Origin: Bacillota bacterium
GTDB taxonomy: Bacteria; Bacillota; Clostridia; Peptostreptococcales; Anaerovoracaceae
Direction: 5' to 3'
NCBI GenBank assembly: GCA_022793975.1
Contig: JAAWDW010000145.1
Span: 1 to 18,960 of the forward strand
DNA length: 18,960 bases
Shown here: positions 1 through 8,570 of the stretch, one piece after another
Layout: every line of letters begins with the position of its first letter
Position numbering within the stretch: position 1 is the first letter of the stretch
The notes under the pieces: generated by a model
The model's input: only the letters and a program-made list of their open reading frames with translations
What the model was told of the DNA's origin: nothing
Database searches by the model: none
Program-made: the position numbers and the translations under genes

Positions 1-384
1 AAGCAGATGATTGAGGATGCTATCAGTAACGCCGAGGCTGTCAATAAGCGTGCCGACGAAAAGATGAACAACTATAATAAGCGAATTGCCGGAGCCGAGC
101 GCGAAGCTGCAGGCATAATAAATGATGCAAAAATCAAGGCCGATAAGCAGGCAGCGCAGATTATAGATGATGCAAACGAGAGAGCGGCACTCATTATGCG
201 AAAAGCCGAGCAGGAGATTGAGAGGCAGAAAGATGCCGCTGTAACGGAGGCAAGAGATCAGATAGGAATGCTTGCTGTTATGGCTGCCGAAAAGATTATC
301 GAAAAAGAGCTTGACGAAGAGAGTCAAACGCAGATTATAGACAGCATACTTGATGAGGCAGGTGCAGCAGGATGGCAGAATTAG
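1..384 (+). CDS. atpF: ATP synthase F0 subunit b (5'-partial)
   Basis: This is the C-terminal part of the b subunit, the peripheral stalk that holds the F1 head (through delta and alpha) against the membrane a subunit. The frame is open from base 1 and continues upstream, so the first ATG at 7 is an internal Met and the N-terminal membrane anchor lies outside the window. The visible 127 residues are almost entirely charged, Ala-rich heptad-like helix (many EREA, KADK and DDANER stretches), typical of the soluble b coiled coil, and end with the delta-contacting region. The gene overlaps atpH by 13 bases, which suggests translational coupling. Identity rests on this helix plus the invariant neighbour order F-H-A-G-D-C. 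Confidence 0.95.
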   Translation, partial: KQMIEDAISNAEAVNKRADEKMNNYNKRIAGAEREAAGIINDAKIKADKQAAQIIDDANERAALIMRKAEQEIERQKDAAVTEARDQIGMLAVMAAEKIIEKELDEESQTQIIDSILDEAGAAGWQN

Positions 385-905
385 CAGTTGCAAGAACATA
401 CGGAAGTGCGCTTTTTGAAGCGGCGAAGGAACTTGGCCGTATAGAGCCTATAGAGAGTGAACTTGCGGAGATGCTTGAAATATTCAAAAGTGATCCGGAG
501 TTTATGCTGTTTTTAAGTTCGCCTTCGATATCCCATGATGAGAAAAAAGAGGTACTTCATGATTTGTTTCACGGACAGCTCAGCGGCGAGTTTTTAAATT
601 TTATGGACATTCTCATAGAAAAGGGAAGAATGAGAAGATTTGAAAAAATTGCGTCCGTGTACACAGAGCTTGTAAATGCGGAAGAAGGTATCACAGCCGG
701 AATCATTTATTCTGCAGTGCCGCTTGATGCAGGCAGGCTCGAAAAGTTTGAAAAAGAGACAAGCAAACTTCTTAAAAAGAACATACGGCTTGAAAACGAG
801 ATAGATAAGAGCCTTATAGGCGGAGTAAAAATATTCGCCGACGGCAAGATGATAGACGCGTCACTCAGGGCGCGTGTGTCTGCACTTATGGACACAATAA
901 AGTAG
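372..905 (+). CDS. atpH: ATP synthase F1 subunit delta
   Basis: Delta (OSCP-like) subunit of F1, linking the top of the alpha3beta3 head to the b stalk. It is 177 residues, the usual family length. The N-terminal part (ARTYGSALFEAA...) is the conserved six-helix bundle start, and the C-terminal part (around residues 140-177) has the family signature: IDKSLIGGVKI followed by a short helix ending in the stop. The ATG at 372 lies inside the end of atpF. The next gene, atpA, follows after 15 bases with a strong GAGGAGG ribosome site. Cotranscribed with the rest of the operon. Confidence 0.96.
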   Translation: MAELAVARTYGSALFEAAKELGRIEPIESELAEMLEIFKSDPEFMLFLSSPSISHDEKKEVLHDLFHGQLSGEFLNFMDILIEKGRMRRFEKIASVYTELVNAEEGITAGIIYSAVPLDAGRLEKFEKETSKLLKKNIRLENEIDKSLIGGVKIFADGKMIDASLRARVSALMDTIK

Positions 906-920
906 AGAGGAGGCGAACCG

Positions 921-2444
921 ATGAATTTAAGACCTGATGAAATAAGTGCCGTAATAAAAGAACGCATCAAAGGTTATAAAAATCAGATGGAAGTTTCGGA
1001 CTTCGGCACGGTAATACAGGTTGGAGACGGTGTTGCCAGAGTTTACGGACTTGAAAATTGTATGGCGGGAGAACTCCTTGAGTTTCCCGGTGAAATATAC
1101 GGTATGGCGATGAACCTCGAAGAGGACAATGTCGGTGCGGTAATAATGGGTCCCGATACAGGGATCAAAGAGGGAGATATCGTAAAGCCTACAGGACGAG
1201 TAATAGAAGTACCTGTGGGGAGCGATATCATAGGCCGTGTTGTCAATCCACTTGGGCAGCCGATTGACGGCAAAGGTGAAATAAAGACGGAAGGATTCCG
1301 TCCTATAGAATCCCCGGCGCCGGGAGTGCTTCAGAGAAAGTCGGTAAAAGACCCGTTACAGACAGGTAGCAAGGCTATAGACGCTATGGTACCTATCGGC
1401 AAGGGCCAAAGAGAACTTATTATAGGCGACAGACAGACCGGCAAGACAGCAATCGCAATAGATGCGATAATAAACCAAAAAGGAAAAGATGTTATCTGTA
1501 TATATGTGGCAATAGGCCAGAAGAAATCAACTGTGGCGCAGCTCGTGCAGACACTTGAAAACAGAGGCGCGATGGAATATACGATAGTGGTATCGGCAAC
1601 GGCATCAGATGTGGCACCTCTCCAATATATAGCGCCTTATGCGGGGTGTGCGATAGGCGAACATTTTATGTATCAGGGCAAACACGTGCTTATCGTTTAC
1701 GATGATCTTTCGAAGCACGCTGTAGCGTATCGTGCCATGTCGCTCCTCTTAAGAAGACCTCCGGGGCGCGAAGCATATCCGGGAGATGTATTCTATCTGC
1801 ATTCAAGACTTCTTGAAAGAGCGGCAAAATTGTCTGATGAACTTGGGGGCGGCTCGATTACGGCACTGCCGATAATAGAAACGCAGGCAGGTGATGTTTC
1901 CGCGTATATTCCGACAAATGTAATTTCAATTACGGATGGACAGATATTCCTTGAATCGGAGCTCTTTTTCTCAGGGCAGAGGCCTGCTGTGAATGCCGGA
2001 ATTTCTGTAAGTCGTGTAGGCGGCAATGCGCAGATAAAAGCAATGAAACAGACGGCAAGCAAGATTAAGCTCGAGCTTTCACAGTACCGGGAGCTTGCAA
2101 GTTTTTCACAGTTCGGTTCTGATGTGGATAAAGACACAAAGGCAAGACTGGATCATGGAGAACTTCTTATGGAAATACTGAGACAGGGTCAATACAGTCC
2201 GCTTGATGTCGCCGATCAGGTAATAATAATATATGCGGCGGTAAACGATTATCTAAAAGATATTCCGCGTGAAAAAATAAAAGGACTGGAAAAAGAACTA
2301 TATGATTATATGGATGCGCAGCATCCTGAGGTAAAACGTACAATACATCAGACAGGAGAACTGACAGCAGAAGCGGAAACAGTGCTTCGCCAGGGCCTTG
2401 AAGAGTTTAAGAAACTCAAGATACGGGATCTGGATATGATGTAA
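921..2444 (+). CDS. atpA: ATP synthase F1 subunit alpha
   Basis: Alpha subunit of the F1 catalytic head; it carries the non-catalytic nucleotide sites and regulates ATP synthesis/hydrolysis together with beta. The 507 residues match the family. Visible motifs: the beta-barrel domain (about 25-95), P-loop GDRQTGKT at 169-176, Walker B LIVYDD at 257-262, the ALPIIETQAGDVSAYIPTNVISITDGQ region (316-341), and SVSRVGG with the arginine finger R365. The start ATG has the ribosome site AGAGGAGG just upstream. It sits between delta and gamma. No truncation or missing key residue is seen. Confidence 0.99.
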   Translation: MNLRPDEISAVIKERIKGYKNQMEVSDFGTVIQVGDGVARVYGLENCMAGELLEFPGEIYGMAMNLEEDNVGAVIMGPDTGIKEGDIVKPTGRVIEVPVGSDIIGRVVNPLGQPIDGKGEIKTEGFRPIESPAPGVLQRKSVKDPLQTGSKAIDAMVPIGKGQRELIIGDRQTGKTAIAIDAIINQKGKDVICIYVAIGQKKSTVAQLVQTLENRGAMEYTIVVSATASDVAPLQYIAPYAGCAIGEHFMYQGKHVLIVYDDLSKHAVAYRAMSLLLRRPPGREAYPGDVFYLHSRLLERAAKLSDELGGGSITALPIIETQAGDVSAYIPTNVISITDGQIFLESELFFSGQRPAVNAGISVSRVGGNAQIKAMKQTASKIKLELSQYRELASFSQFGSDVDKDTKARLDHGELLMEILRQGQYSPLDVADQVIIIYAAVNDYLKDIPREKIKGLEKELYDYMDAQHPEVKRTIHQTGELTAEAETVLRQGLEEFKKLKIRDLDMM

Positions 2445-2489
2445 AACAGAAAAGTGCAATTTGAGAGTTTAGGAAAGGGGTGAATCGCA

Positions 2490-3380
2490 GTGGCAGCAGA
2501 TAGTATGGCCGACATCAGAAGGCGCATAAAGAGTGTTACATCTACAGAACATATAACAAACGCTATGAAGCTGGTATCGGCGGCAAAACTCAGAAAGGCG
2601 AAGAGCACCTTTGAAAAAACGAGAGATTATTTTCACTATGTGACAGAATCAATCGCAGAAATTTTTTATGATGCAAATGAAGTTCCTGAGCGTTATCTTG
2701 AAGGAAGCAGGGAAATAATAAATACTTGTTTTATTATTATTACATCGGAAAGAGGACTCTGCGGAGCTTTTAATTCTAACGTAATAAAACAAGCGGAAAT
2801 AGAGATAGAAGATGATCCGAACAGATCGGTGCTCATTATGATAGGCACAAAGGGTAAAGAATATTTTGAGAAGCGCGGCAAATATATTCACAGCGAATAC
2901 GAAATGCCGCCGGAGAATATTTCCTTTGCCGAAACCAAGATTATAGCAAAGACGGTAGTCGATATGTATGACAAAGGTGTTATTGACAAAGTAATGCTCA
3001 TTTCGACAGCGTTTGTAAACAATTTGGAGCAGGAAGTAAAGAGCCTGCAGCTTTTGCCTTTTAAAGTTCAGGAAAAAGAGGATTTTTCGACACACGATGC
3101 TCAGGATTTTGATACACGTGAAAGACAGGTTGAATATGAGCCTTCGATAGACGAGGTTTTTAACTATCTGATTCCCAAGTATGTGGAAATAGTGCTTTAC
3201 AGTTCGGTTATCGAATCGGCAACATGCGAACACGCTGCACGCCGTATGGCGATGGAAAGCGCAACGGACAGCGCACGTGATATGCTTTCGAATATCTCGC
3301 TTTATTACAACAGAGCGAGACAGTCGGCGATAACAAATGAAATAATAGAAGTAGTATCCGGCTCGGAAGCGCAGAAATAG
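2490..3380 (+). CDS. atpG: ATP synthase F1 subunit gamma
   Basis: Gamma subunit, the rotating central shaft of F1. It is 296 residues, the normal length. The N-terminal helix (MADIRRRIKSVTSTEHITNA, then MKLVSAAKLRKA) and the C-terminal helix (AARRMAMESATDSARDML, then YNRARQSAITNEI) form the antiparallel coiled coil typical of the family; the Rossmann-like middle contains TSERGLCGAFNSN. I chose the GTG at 2490 because AAAGGGG lies about 9 bases upstream; the ATG at 2505 is an alternative start 5 codons inside. A 45-base gap separates it from atpA. Confidence 0.97.
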   Translation: MAADSMADIRRRIKSVTSTEHITNAMKLVSAAKLRKAKSTFEKTRDYFHYVTESIAEIFYDANEVPERYLEGSREIINTCFIIITSERGLCGAFNSNVIKQAEIEIEDDPNRSVLIMIGTKGKEYFEKRGKYIHSEYEMPPENISFAETKIIAKTVVDMYDKGVIDKVMLISTAFVNNLEQEVKSLQLLPFKVQEKEDFSTHDAQDFDTRERQVEYEPSIDEVFNYLIPKYVEIVLYSSVIESATCEHAARRMAMESATDSARDMLSNISLYYNRARQSAITNEIIEVVSGSEAQK

Positions 3381-3393
3381 AGAGGTGAAGATT

Positions 3394-4788
3394 TTGAACA
3401 AGGGAATAATAAGCCAGATTATAGGACCTGTAATAGATATAAGATTTGATCCCGAAGAGATACCACAGCTTTTAAATGCAATTAATATTGAAAATGAAGG
3501 TAAAACAATAGTTGCGGAAGTAGCTCAGCATGTCGGAGACGACGTGGTGCGCTGTATAGCGCTTTCATCGACAGATGGACTCAGGCGCGGTACGGAAGCT
3601 ATTGATACAGGCGCACCGATATCAGTGCCGGTAGGACGTGAAGTGCTGGGAAGGCTGTTTAATGTAATAGGCGAGCCAATAGATAATAAAGGACCGGTGG
3701 AAACAGAGAGAAAAAGCTCTATACACGCGCAGGCTCCGAGCTTTGAAGAGCAGGATACAACCGCGCAGATATTTGAAACGGGAATTAAAGTTATAGATCT
3801 TATAGCACCGTATACGAGAGGCGGAAAAGTAGGACTTTTCGGCGGTGCCGGTGTAGGAAAGACTGTTCTCATACAGGAACTCATAAGTAATATTGCCAGA
3901 GAGCATGGGGGCATTTCCGTCTTTGCGGGAGTAGGTGAGCGTACAAGAGAAGGAAATGATCTTTATTATGAGATGATAGAATCCGGAGTAATAGAAAAAA
4001 CTGCGATGGTATTCGGACAGATGAATGAGCCGCCGGGGGCGAGAATGAGAGTGGCGCTTACCGGACTTACTATGGCAGAATATTTCAGAGATGTTGAAGG
4101 ACAGGATGTACTTCTTTTCATAGATAATATTTTTAGATTTACACAGGCCGGTTCGGAAGTATCGGCGCTTCTGGGCCGTGTACCATCGGCTGTGGGCTAT
4201 CAGCCGACACTTGCTACTGAAATGGGGGCTCTTCAGGAAAGGATAACATCGACAAGACGCGGATCGATAACATCCGTGCAGGCAATTTATGTACCGGCAG
4301 ACGACCTGACAGACCCTGCACCGGCAACAACATTTGCGCACCTTGATGCGACTACGGTACTTTCGCGTGCTATTACGGAGCTTGGTATATATCCGGCGGT
4401 TGATCCGCTCGAATCGTCATCGAGAATTATGGACCCGCTTATACTCGGAGAAGAACATTATGAGACGGCAAGAGGAGTACAGGAAGTACTTCAGAAGTAC
4501 AAAGACTTGCAGGATATAATTGCGATACTCGGTATGGATGAACTTTCCGATACCGATAAGCTTATAGTGTCGAGAGCAAGAAAGATACAACGTTTCCTGT
4601 CACAGCCGTTCAGCGTTGCCGAACAATTTAACGGTATGAAGGGTAAGTATCTGCCACTTAAAGAAACTGTAAGAGGATTTAAAGAAATTCTCGAAGGCAA
4701 GCACGATCAGATACCCGAATCTATGTTTTTGTTCGCTGGAGGCATAGACGAAGTCGTGGAAAGGTATAAGGAGAGCAATGGCAAATAA
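3394..4788 (+). CDS. atpD: ATP synthase F1 subunit beta
   Basis: Catalytic beta subunit of F1, which makes or hydrolyses ATP. Motifs (numbered from the TTG start): P-loop GGAGVGKT at 150-157, catalytic Glu in GERTREGND (E182), Walker B LLFIDN at 240-245, RVPSAVGYQPTLATEMG, and a DELSDTD variant of the DELSEED lever that contacts gamma. The start is not obvious. GTG at 3385 is in frame, but the ribosome site AGAGGTG covers 3381-3387, so the TTG at 3394 (6 bases downstream, giving MNKGIISQIIGPVIDIRF) is preferred; this makes 464 residues. The gene overlaps atpC by 11 bases. Confidence 0.98.
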   Translation: MNKGIISQIIGPVIDIRFDPEEIPQLLNAINIENEGKTIVAEVAQHVGDDVVRCIALSSTDGLRRGTEAIDTGAPISVPVGREVLGRLFNVIGEPIDNKGPVETERKSSIHAQAPSFEEQDTTAQIFETGIKVIDLIAPYTRGGKVGLFGGAGVGKTVLIQELISNIAREHGGISVFAGVGERTREGNDLYYEMIESGVIEKTAMVFGQMNEPPGARMRVALTGLTMAEYFRDVEGQDVLLFIDNIFRFTQAGSEVSALLGRVPSAVGYQPTLATEMGALQERITSTRRGSITSVQAIYVPADDLTDPAPATTFAHLDATTVLSRAITELGIYPAVDPLESSSRIMDPLILGEEHYETARGVQEVLQKYKDLQDIIAILGMDELSDTDKLIVSRARKIQRFLSQPFSVAEQFNGMKGKYLPLKETVRGFKEILEGKHDQIPESMFLFAGGIDEVVERYKESNGK

Positions 4789-5224
4789 CACGATTAGACT
4801 TGAAATCATTACGCCGACAAAGATGTTTTACAGAGATGATGTTGAGCTTGTAGTCGTAAAAACATCAAAAGGCGAGGAGGGCTTTATGGCGGGTCACCTG
4901 TGGGCAAGAAAGCTGCTCTCGATAGGACCTCTTAAGATAAGAGAGCCGGGAGCTTCCAACATGAAATACGGGGTTATTGCAGGAGGCTATATAGATGTAA
5001 GTACGACAGGCATTATGATATATACAGATGCTGCGGAGTGGGATACGGATATAGATTTAAAACTTGCAACGGACCAGAAAGCGGCAGCGGAAAAGTATCT
5101 GCGGGAGCACAGGGATATGCCTGATGACGATCCGAATATCATAGCCGTACAAAAAGGACTTGCGCGTTCCGAAGCCAGAATACATACGGCAAAAAGGCGT
5201 GACAAGCTCTTAAAAATGAGCTGA
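4778..5224 (+). CDS. atpC: ATP synthase F1 subunit epsilon
   Basis: Epsilon subunit, which attaches gamma to the c ring and can inhibit ATP hydrolysis. It is 148 residues, slightly longer than the common 130-140. The N-terminal beta-sandwich (about 1-90) shows LEIITPTKMFYRDDVELVVV, then a GEEGFMAGH version of the usual GEFGVLPGH motif, and AGGYIDVSTTGIMIYTDAAE. The C-terminal two-helix part is present (KGLARSEARIHTAKRR). The ATG is inside the end of atpD and uses AAGGAGAG as ribosome site, so translation is probably coupled. It is the last gene of the operon. Confidence 0.96.
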   Translation: MANNTIRLEIITPTKMFYRDDVELVVVKTSKGEEGFMAGHLWARKLLSIGPLKIREPGASNMKYGVIAGGYIDVSTTGIMIYTDAAEWDTDIDLKLATDQKAAAEKYLREHRDMPDDDPNIIAVQKGLARSEARIHTAKRRDKLLKMS

Positions 5225-5280
5225 AAAGTAAGGAAAAGAAGCAGGTTTATAGAGTTGCTTTATGTGAATATTTTGTGATA

Positions 5281-5314
5281 AAAACGGCGGAAGGTATTGA
5301 AATTCAGCCGTTTT
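5281..5314 (+). terminator. Possible terminator of the atp operon
   Basis: AAAACGGC at 5281-5288 pairs perfectly with GCCGTTTT at 5307-5314, leaving an 18-base loop. It lies 56 bases after the atpC stop. The U run is only the four T of the 3' arm, so it would be a weak intrinsic terminator. The 3' arm can instead pair with GAAAACGG at 5342-5349. Confidence 0.5.
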
Positions 5315-5368
5315 CAAGTGTTGAAATATTCTGAATAAGACGAAAACGGTATACTTTTTGCGAAAATA

Positions 5369-5377
5369 TGGTATAAT
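5369..5377 (+). promoter_or_regulatory. Extended -10 promoter for the lytic transglycosylase gene
   Basis: TATAAT at 5372-5377 is preceded by TG one base upstream (5369-5370), an extended -10 element. No good -35 is seen at 16-18 bases, which extended -10 promoters often lack. The expected start of transcription is near 5384, about 42 bases before the ATG. Confidence 0.75.
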
Positions 5378-5383
5378 ATTAAT

Positions 5384-5400
5384 GTCTGCATTTAGCAGAC
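5384..5400 (+). promoter_or_regulatory. 5' leader hairpin
   Basis: GTCTGC (5384-5389), loop ATTTA, GCAGAC (5395-5400): a perfect 6-bp stem that begins at about the predicted first transcribed base and ends shortly before the AGAGAGGAG ribosome site. Such a 5'-terminal stem could protect the mRNA; this role is inference. Confidence 0.6.
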
Positions 5401-5425
5401 GCAGGAAAGAGAGGAGAAACTGAAT

Positions 5426-6511
5426 ATGAAAAAGAAGCTTATTCTTGTGTGGCTTACTTTACTCATGGTGCTGTTCTCATCAATTTCTATTTATGCTGAA
5501 GAAGACGTTCAAGGAGATTTTTTTGAAAAACATGTTATTATCAACGGAGAAGAGATAATAAATTATAATCTGCAGTATCCGTTTTTAATGTATAATAACA
5601 TCACCTACTTTCCATTATCCCCCGAGATACAAGAAATATTAGGCTTGGAAGCGGAGATGGATTGGGAAAGCCGCACATTAAAACTTCTGAAAACTGATCT
5701 GACGAGAAAAAATATCAGTTCAAACTGGATGAAAAATAATAACGAAAATGTAGCACTTAACGTTATTTCAGAAGTGAAAGTTCTCGCATTTGTTCCGGGC
5801 GGGGACGAAGACAATCAAAACGAAGATATGGGTATCATAGATACTCCGGAACTTTCCGTAACGGAAATTGATCTTGAAGGTGCGCCTTTACTGGCGGCGG
5901 GAAAATTCCTGTTTATGCCTGTGAGAGCAATGACGGATGCGGACAGCTTTAATTGGGACATATATTTTGACCCCTATTACGGCTTGTGCATAAGCACAGA
6001 AGAGGGCGTATCTGCAGAAAGCTACTGCGATAAGAAAGAGACGCTCAGAAATAAAGGACTTGTATCCTATATCAAAAGTCAGAACGCGGCAATCACAACC
6101 ACGGTTGCGCAGCAGTATCTGTTCCTCTTTAAGAGGGCATCTGCCGTAAGCGGAGTGAAGACCGAAGTTCTGATGGCAATTGCAAGTAAGGAAAGTCATT
6201 TCAATGCCTGGGCGACGGCCCGCGGCGGTGCAAGGGGTATGATGCAGATTATGCCTGCCACCGGTGCAGCATATGGTCTTACGATTGAGGACCTTTATGA
6301 TGCAAAGAAAAACATTGATATGGGAGCCGTATATGTGGGCGAGAGGGTAAGAGCCTACGGCGGCGATGTTGTCAAAGGACTTTCAGCTTACAATCAAGGT
6401 TCCGCGAAAGTAAACAGAGGAACTCATTCTACGGTCTATGCAGACAGAGTACTTGCCGAGTATAACAGAATAGGCAATTATCTCACTGTAAACGGATTCG
6501 CAGGACAATAA
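5426..6511 (+). CDS. Secreted lytic transglycosylase (SLT domain)
   Basis: Probable murein lytic transglycosylase that cleaves the MurNAc-GlcNAc bond outside the membrane. The 361 residues start with a signal peptide (MKKK, a hydrophobic stretch, then SIYA-EE; cleavage near residue 24). Residues about 35-190 contain two blocks that resemble copper-amine-oxidase-N-like 'stalk' domains of Clostridia (VIINGEEIIN...YFPLSPEI and FLFMPVRAMTDADSFNWDIYFD). The catalytic SLT domain covers about 230-350, with E256 in ASKESHFN, GMMQIMP at 271-277 and AYNQG at 321-325, all family landmarks. A clear ribosome site (GAGAGGAG) precedes the ATG. It is monocistronic, with its own promoter and a strong terminator. 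The substrate and the stalk function are inferred from the family. Confidence 0.88.
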   Translation: MKKKLILVWLTLLMVLFSSISIYAEEDVQGDFFEKHVIINGEEIINYNLQYPFLMYNNITYFPLSPEIQEILGLEAEMDWESRTLKLLKTDLTRKNISSNWMKNNNENVALNVISEVKVLAFVPGGDEDNQNEDMGIIDTPELSVTEIDLEGAPLLAAGKFLFMPVRAMTDADSFNWDIYFDPYYGLCISTEEGVSAESYCDKKETLRNKGLVSYIKSQNAAITTTVAQQYLFLFKRASAVSGVKTEVLMAIASKESHFNAWATARGGARGMMQIMPATGAAYGLTIEDLYDAKKNIDMGAVYVGERVRAYGGDVVKGLSAYNQGSAKVNRGTHSTVYADRVLAEYNRIGNYLTVNGFAGQ

Positions 6512-6542
6512 AATCACGACACAAATAAAAGCATAAAAATAG

Positions 6543-6588
6543 AAAAATACAAAGACCGGTGTTCTTCGCACCGGTCTTTGTATTTTTT
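6543..6588. terminator. Strong intrinsic terminator
   Basis: A 19-bp perfect inverted repeat (6543-6561 with 6569-6587) around the 7-base loop TTCTTCG. The G+C-rich core is GACCGGTG/CACCGGTC, flanked by A and T runs, so it would act in both directions. It lies 31 bases after the lytic transglycosylase stop. Confidence 0.93.
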
Positions 6589-6695
6589 ATGCCTGAAGTC
6601 GAGATGCTTTCTGATTTTAATGACAAATCTTCTTTTTTGCAGTTGTGTTTTTGATACAAACACTGAGAATTTATATTTGTACCCTGTCATAGATA

Positions 6696-6724
6696 TTGAT
6701 TTTTAAACAGGATAGGCATATAAT
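6696..6724 (+). promoter_or_regulatory. Sigma-A promoter of the CoA-disulfide reductase gene
   Basis: TTGATT (6696-6701), a 17-base spacer, TATAAT (6719-6724). Transcription would start near 6731, leaving a leader of about 95 bases. Apart from this promoter, the preceding terminator and the leader hairpin, the 316-base gap 6512-6827 shows nothing I can name. Confidence 0.8.
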
Positions 6725-6756
6725 GGTTTTAGAATTTTTGCATATTTGTGGCAGAA

Positions 6757-6775
6757 AAAATGCAGCAGGCATTTT
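6757..6775 (+). promoter_or_regulatory. Hairpin in the CoA-disulfide reductase leader
   Basis: AAAATGC (6757-6763), loop AGCAG, GCATTTT (6769-6775): a perfect 7-bp stem in the untranslated leader, about 50 bases before the ATG. It has only a short U run, so it is a weak attenuator at best. Confidence 0.4.
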
Positions 6776-6827
6776 GTAATAAGACAGCCGCGCACGATAG
6801 AAATCAAAAGAAAGGAAGGGCTTTTTA

Positions 6828-8528
6828 ATGAAACTTGTTGTAATAGGGGGAGTAACGGGTGGTGCGTCCACTGCGGCGCGCGTAAGGAGACTCGATGCGA
6901 GCGCCGAAATTATTATGTTTGAACGCGGAGAGCATGTGTCGTTCTCAAACTGTGCACTTCCGTATTATCTTGGCGGAGTGGTTGAAAGCAGCGATAATCT
7001 TCTTGTTGTTACTCCGGAAGATTTTAAGAAAAAACATGACATAGAAGTACGTACGAGAAGTGAAGTTACGGCTATAAACAGAGAGAAAAAGACCGTAACT
7101 GTCAAGGATGTTATAAGCGGAAAAGAATATGAGGAAAGCTATGATAAGCTGATGTTGGCACCCGGAGCAAGTCCGATACTCCCAAAGAGTATAAAGGGTA
7201 TTGAGAGCAGTAATGTATTTACAGTGAGAAATGTGACCGATATTGTGGCGCTTAAGAATTATATCGATAATAATGGAGTAAAAGATGTCGCAGTAGTAGG
7301 CGGCGGCTTTATCGGCGTTGAGGTGGCGGAAAATCTGAGAGAGGCGGGCAAGAATGTAAGTCTTGTGGAGGGTACGGAGCAGATTATGGCGCCTTTTGAC
7401 TATGATATGGTGCAGATACTTCATAAAGAAATGGACGACAATGGTGTTAAGCTTTATCTTTCAAGCACAGTAACTGCCGTAAATAAGGGCAGTGTTACGG
7501 CGGTAAAAGACGGCAGAGAATTTGAAGTTCCTGCAGAAGCAGTGGTTATGGCAATAGGCGTTGCACCGGAGACGAAGCTTGCGGCAGATGCGGGGCTTGC
7601 ACTTGGTGAGACAAGGGGCATTAAGGTAAATCATAACTATCAGACCAGCGATCCCGATATTTATGCTGTCGGCGATGCCGTAGAAATCTTCAGTAATATG
7701 ACGCATTCATACGGAAGACTCGCACTTGCCGGACCTGCACAGAGACAGGCAAGAGCCGCCGCCGACCATATGTGCGGAAAGCATCACAATAATAAGGGAT
7801 ACATAGGCTCATCCTGTGTACGTATTTTCAATCAGAATGCGGCATCTACAGGACTTTCGGAAAAGGCGGCGGCTAAAGCCGGGTACAGCTTTGATTCCGT
7901 GTTACTTTTCCCTTCAGATAAACCGGGTCCTATGCCGGATAGTCATTATATGGCGTTTAAGCTCGTATTTGAAGTGCCGACAGGCAGAATTCTCGGAGCG
8001 CAGGCTATCGGTCTCGGCTCCGCGGACAAGCGTGTGGATGTTATCGCAACAATGATTGCAATGGGTGGAACACTCGAAGATTTAAAAGAACTTGAGCTTT
8101 GCTATTCTCCTGTATTCGGTACGGCAAAAGACATTGTAAATATGGCGGCGCTTGTTGCGCTCAATATTCTTTACGGAGAATACAAGCAGGTACATGTAGA
8201 CGAAGTACGCGGACTCGTTGAAAACGGTGCATATATCGTGGATGTGAGAGAACCTGGTGAATATGAAGAGGGACACATAAAAACGGCTCACAACATACCT
8301 CTTTCACAGCTTAGAGAGCATCTTGATGAGATCCCTAAGGACGTGCCTGTGTATGTACACTGCCGCTCAAGCCAGAGGAGCTACTATGCGCTCAGAGCAC
8401 TTAAAGGACGCGGATTTAACAATATTGTCAACATTAGCGGTTCATATCTCGGTATCAGTCTCTATGAGTACTTTAATGACAAGACAGAGGGTAGAGAGCC
8501 GATAATGACAGCATATAACTTTGACTGA
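6828..8528 (+). CDS. CoA-disulfide reductase with C-terminal rhodanese domain
   Basis: FAD- and NAD(P)H-dependent reductase of CoA disulfide, CoA persulfide or polysulfide (CoADR-RHD / Npsr type). The 566 residues show the FAD site VVIGGVTGGASTAARVRR (4-21), the single active cysteine C42 in SFSNCALPYYLGG, the second dinucleotide fold VVGGGFIG (156-163), the FAD motif DIYAVGDAVEI, a dimerisation domain, and a rhodanese domain from about 460 on with VDVREPGEYEEGHI and the active-site loop HCRSSQRS (C512), which can carry a persulfide. The ribosome site GGAAGGG is well placed. It stands alone with its own promoter. Likely role: sulfur or thiol redox balance in an anaerobe. Which disulfide it prefers cannot be told from sequence. 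Confidence 0.93.
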   Translation: MKLVVIGGVTGGASTAARVRRLDASAEIIMFERGEHVSFSNCALPYYLGGVVESSDNLLVVTPEDFKKKHDIEVRTRSEVTAINREKKTVTVKDVISGKEYEESYDKLMLAPGASPILPKSIKGIESSNVFTVRNVTDIVALKNYIDNNGVKDVAVVGGGFIGVEVAENLREAGKNVSLVEGTEQIMAPFDYDMVQILHKEMDDNGVKLYLSSTVTAVNKGSVTAVKDGREFEVPAEAVVMAIGVAPETKLAADAGLALGETRGIKVNHNYQTSDPDIYAVGDAVEIFSNMTHSYGRLALAGPAQRQARAAADHMCGKHHNNKGYIGSSCVRIFNQNAASTGLSEKAAAKAGYSFDSVLLFPSDKPGPMPDSHYMAFKLVFEVPTGRILGAQAIGLGSADKRVDVIATMIAMGGTLEDLKELELCYSPVFGTAKDIVNMAALVALNILYGEYKQVHVDEVRGLVENGAYIVDVREPGEYEEGHIKTAHNIPLSQLREHLDEIPKDVPVYVHCRSSQRSYYALRALKGRGFNNIVNISGSYLGISLYEYFNDKTEGREPIMTAYNFD

Positions 8529-8570
8529 TTCTGCTGATTTAAACAGACATTGAGACGTGTACCGCCGCAA

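Noticed and set aside
2649..3401. Minus-strand ORF of 250 codons opposite atpG
   Set aside because: Shadow of atpG; the product is rich in Phe, Tyr, Arg and Cys without any family pattern.
3622..4341. Minus-strand ORF of 239 codons opposite atpD
   Set aside because: Shadow of the highly conserved atpD; composition is Ser/Arg/Cys/Tyr-rich and not protein-like.
6653..6690. Operator formed by ATACAAA and TTTGTAC before the CoADR promoter
   Set aside because: Only five to six bases match across a 16-base gap in AT-rich DNA; likely chance.
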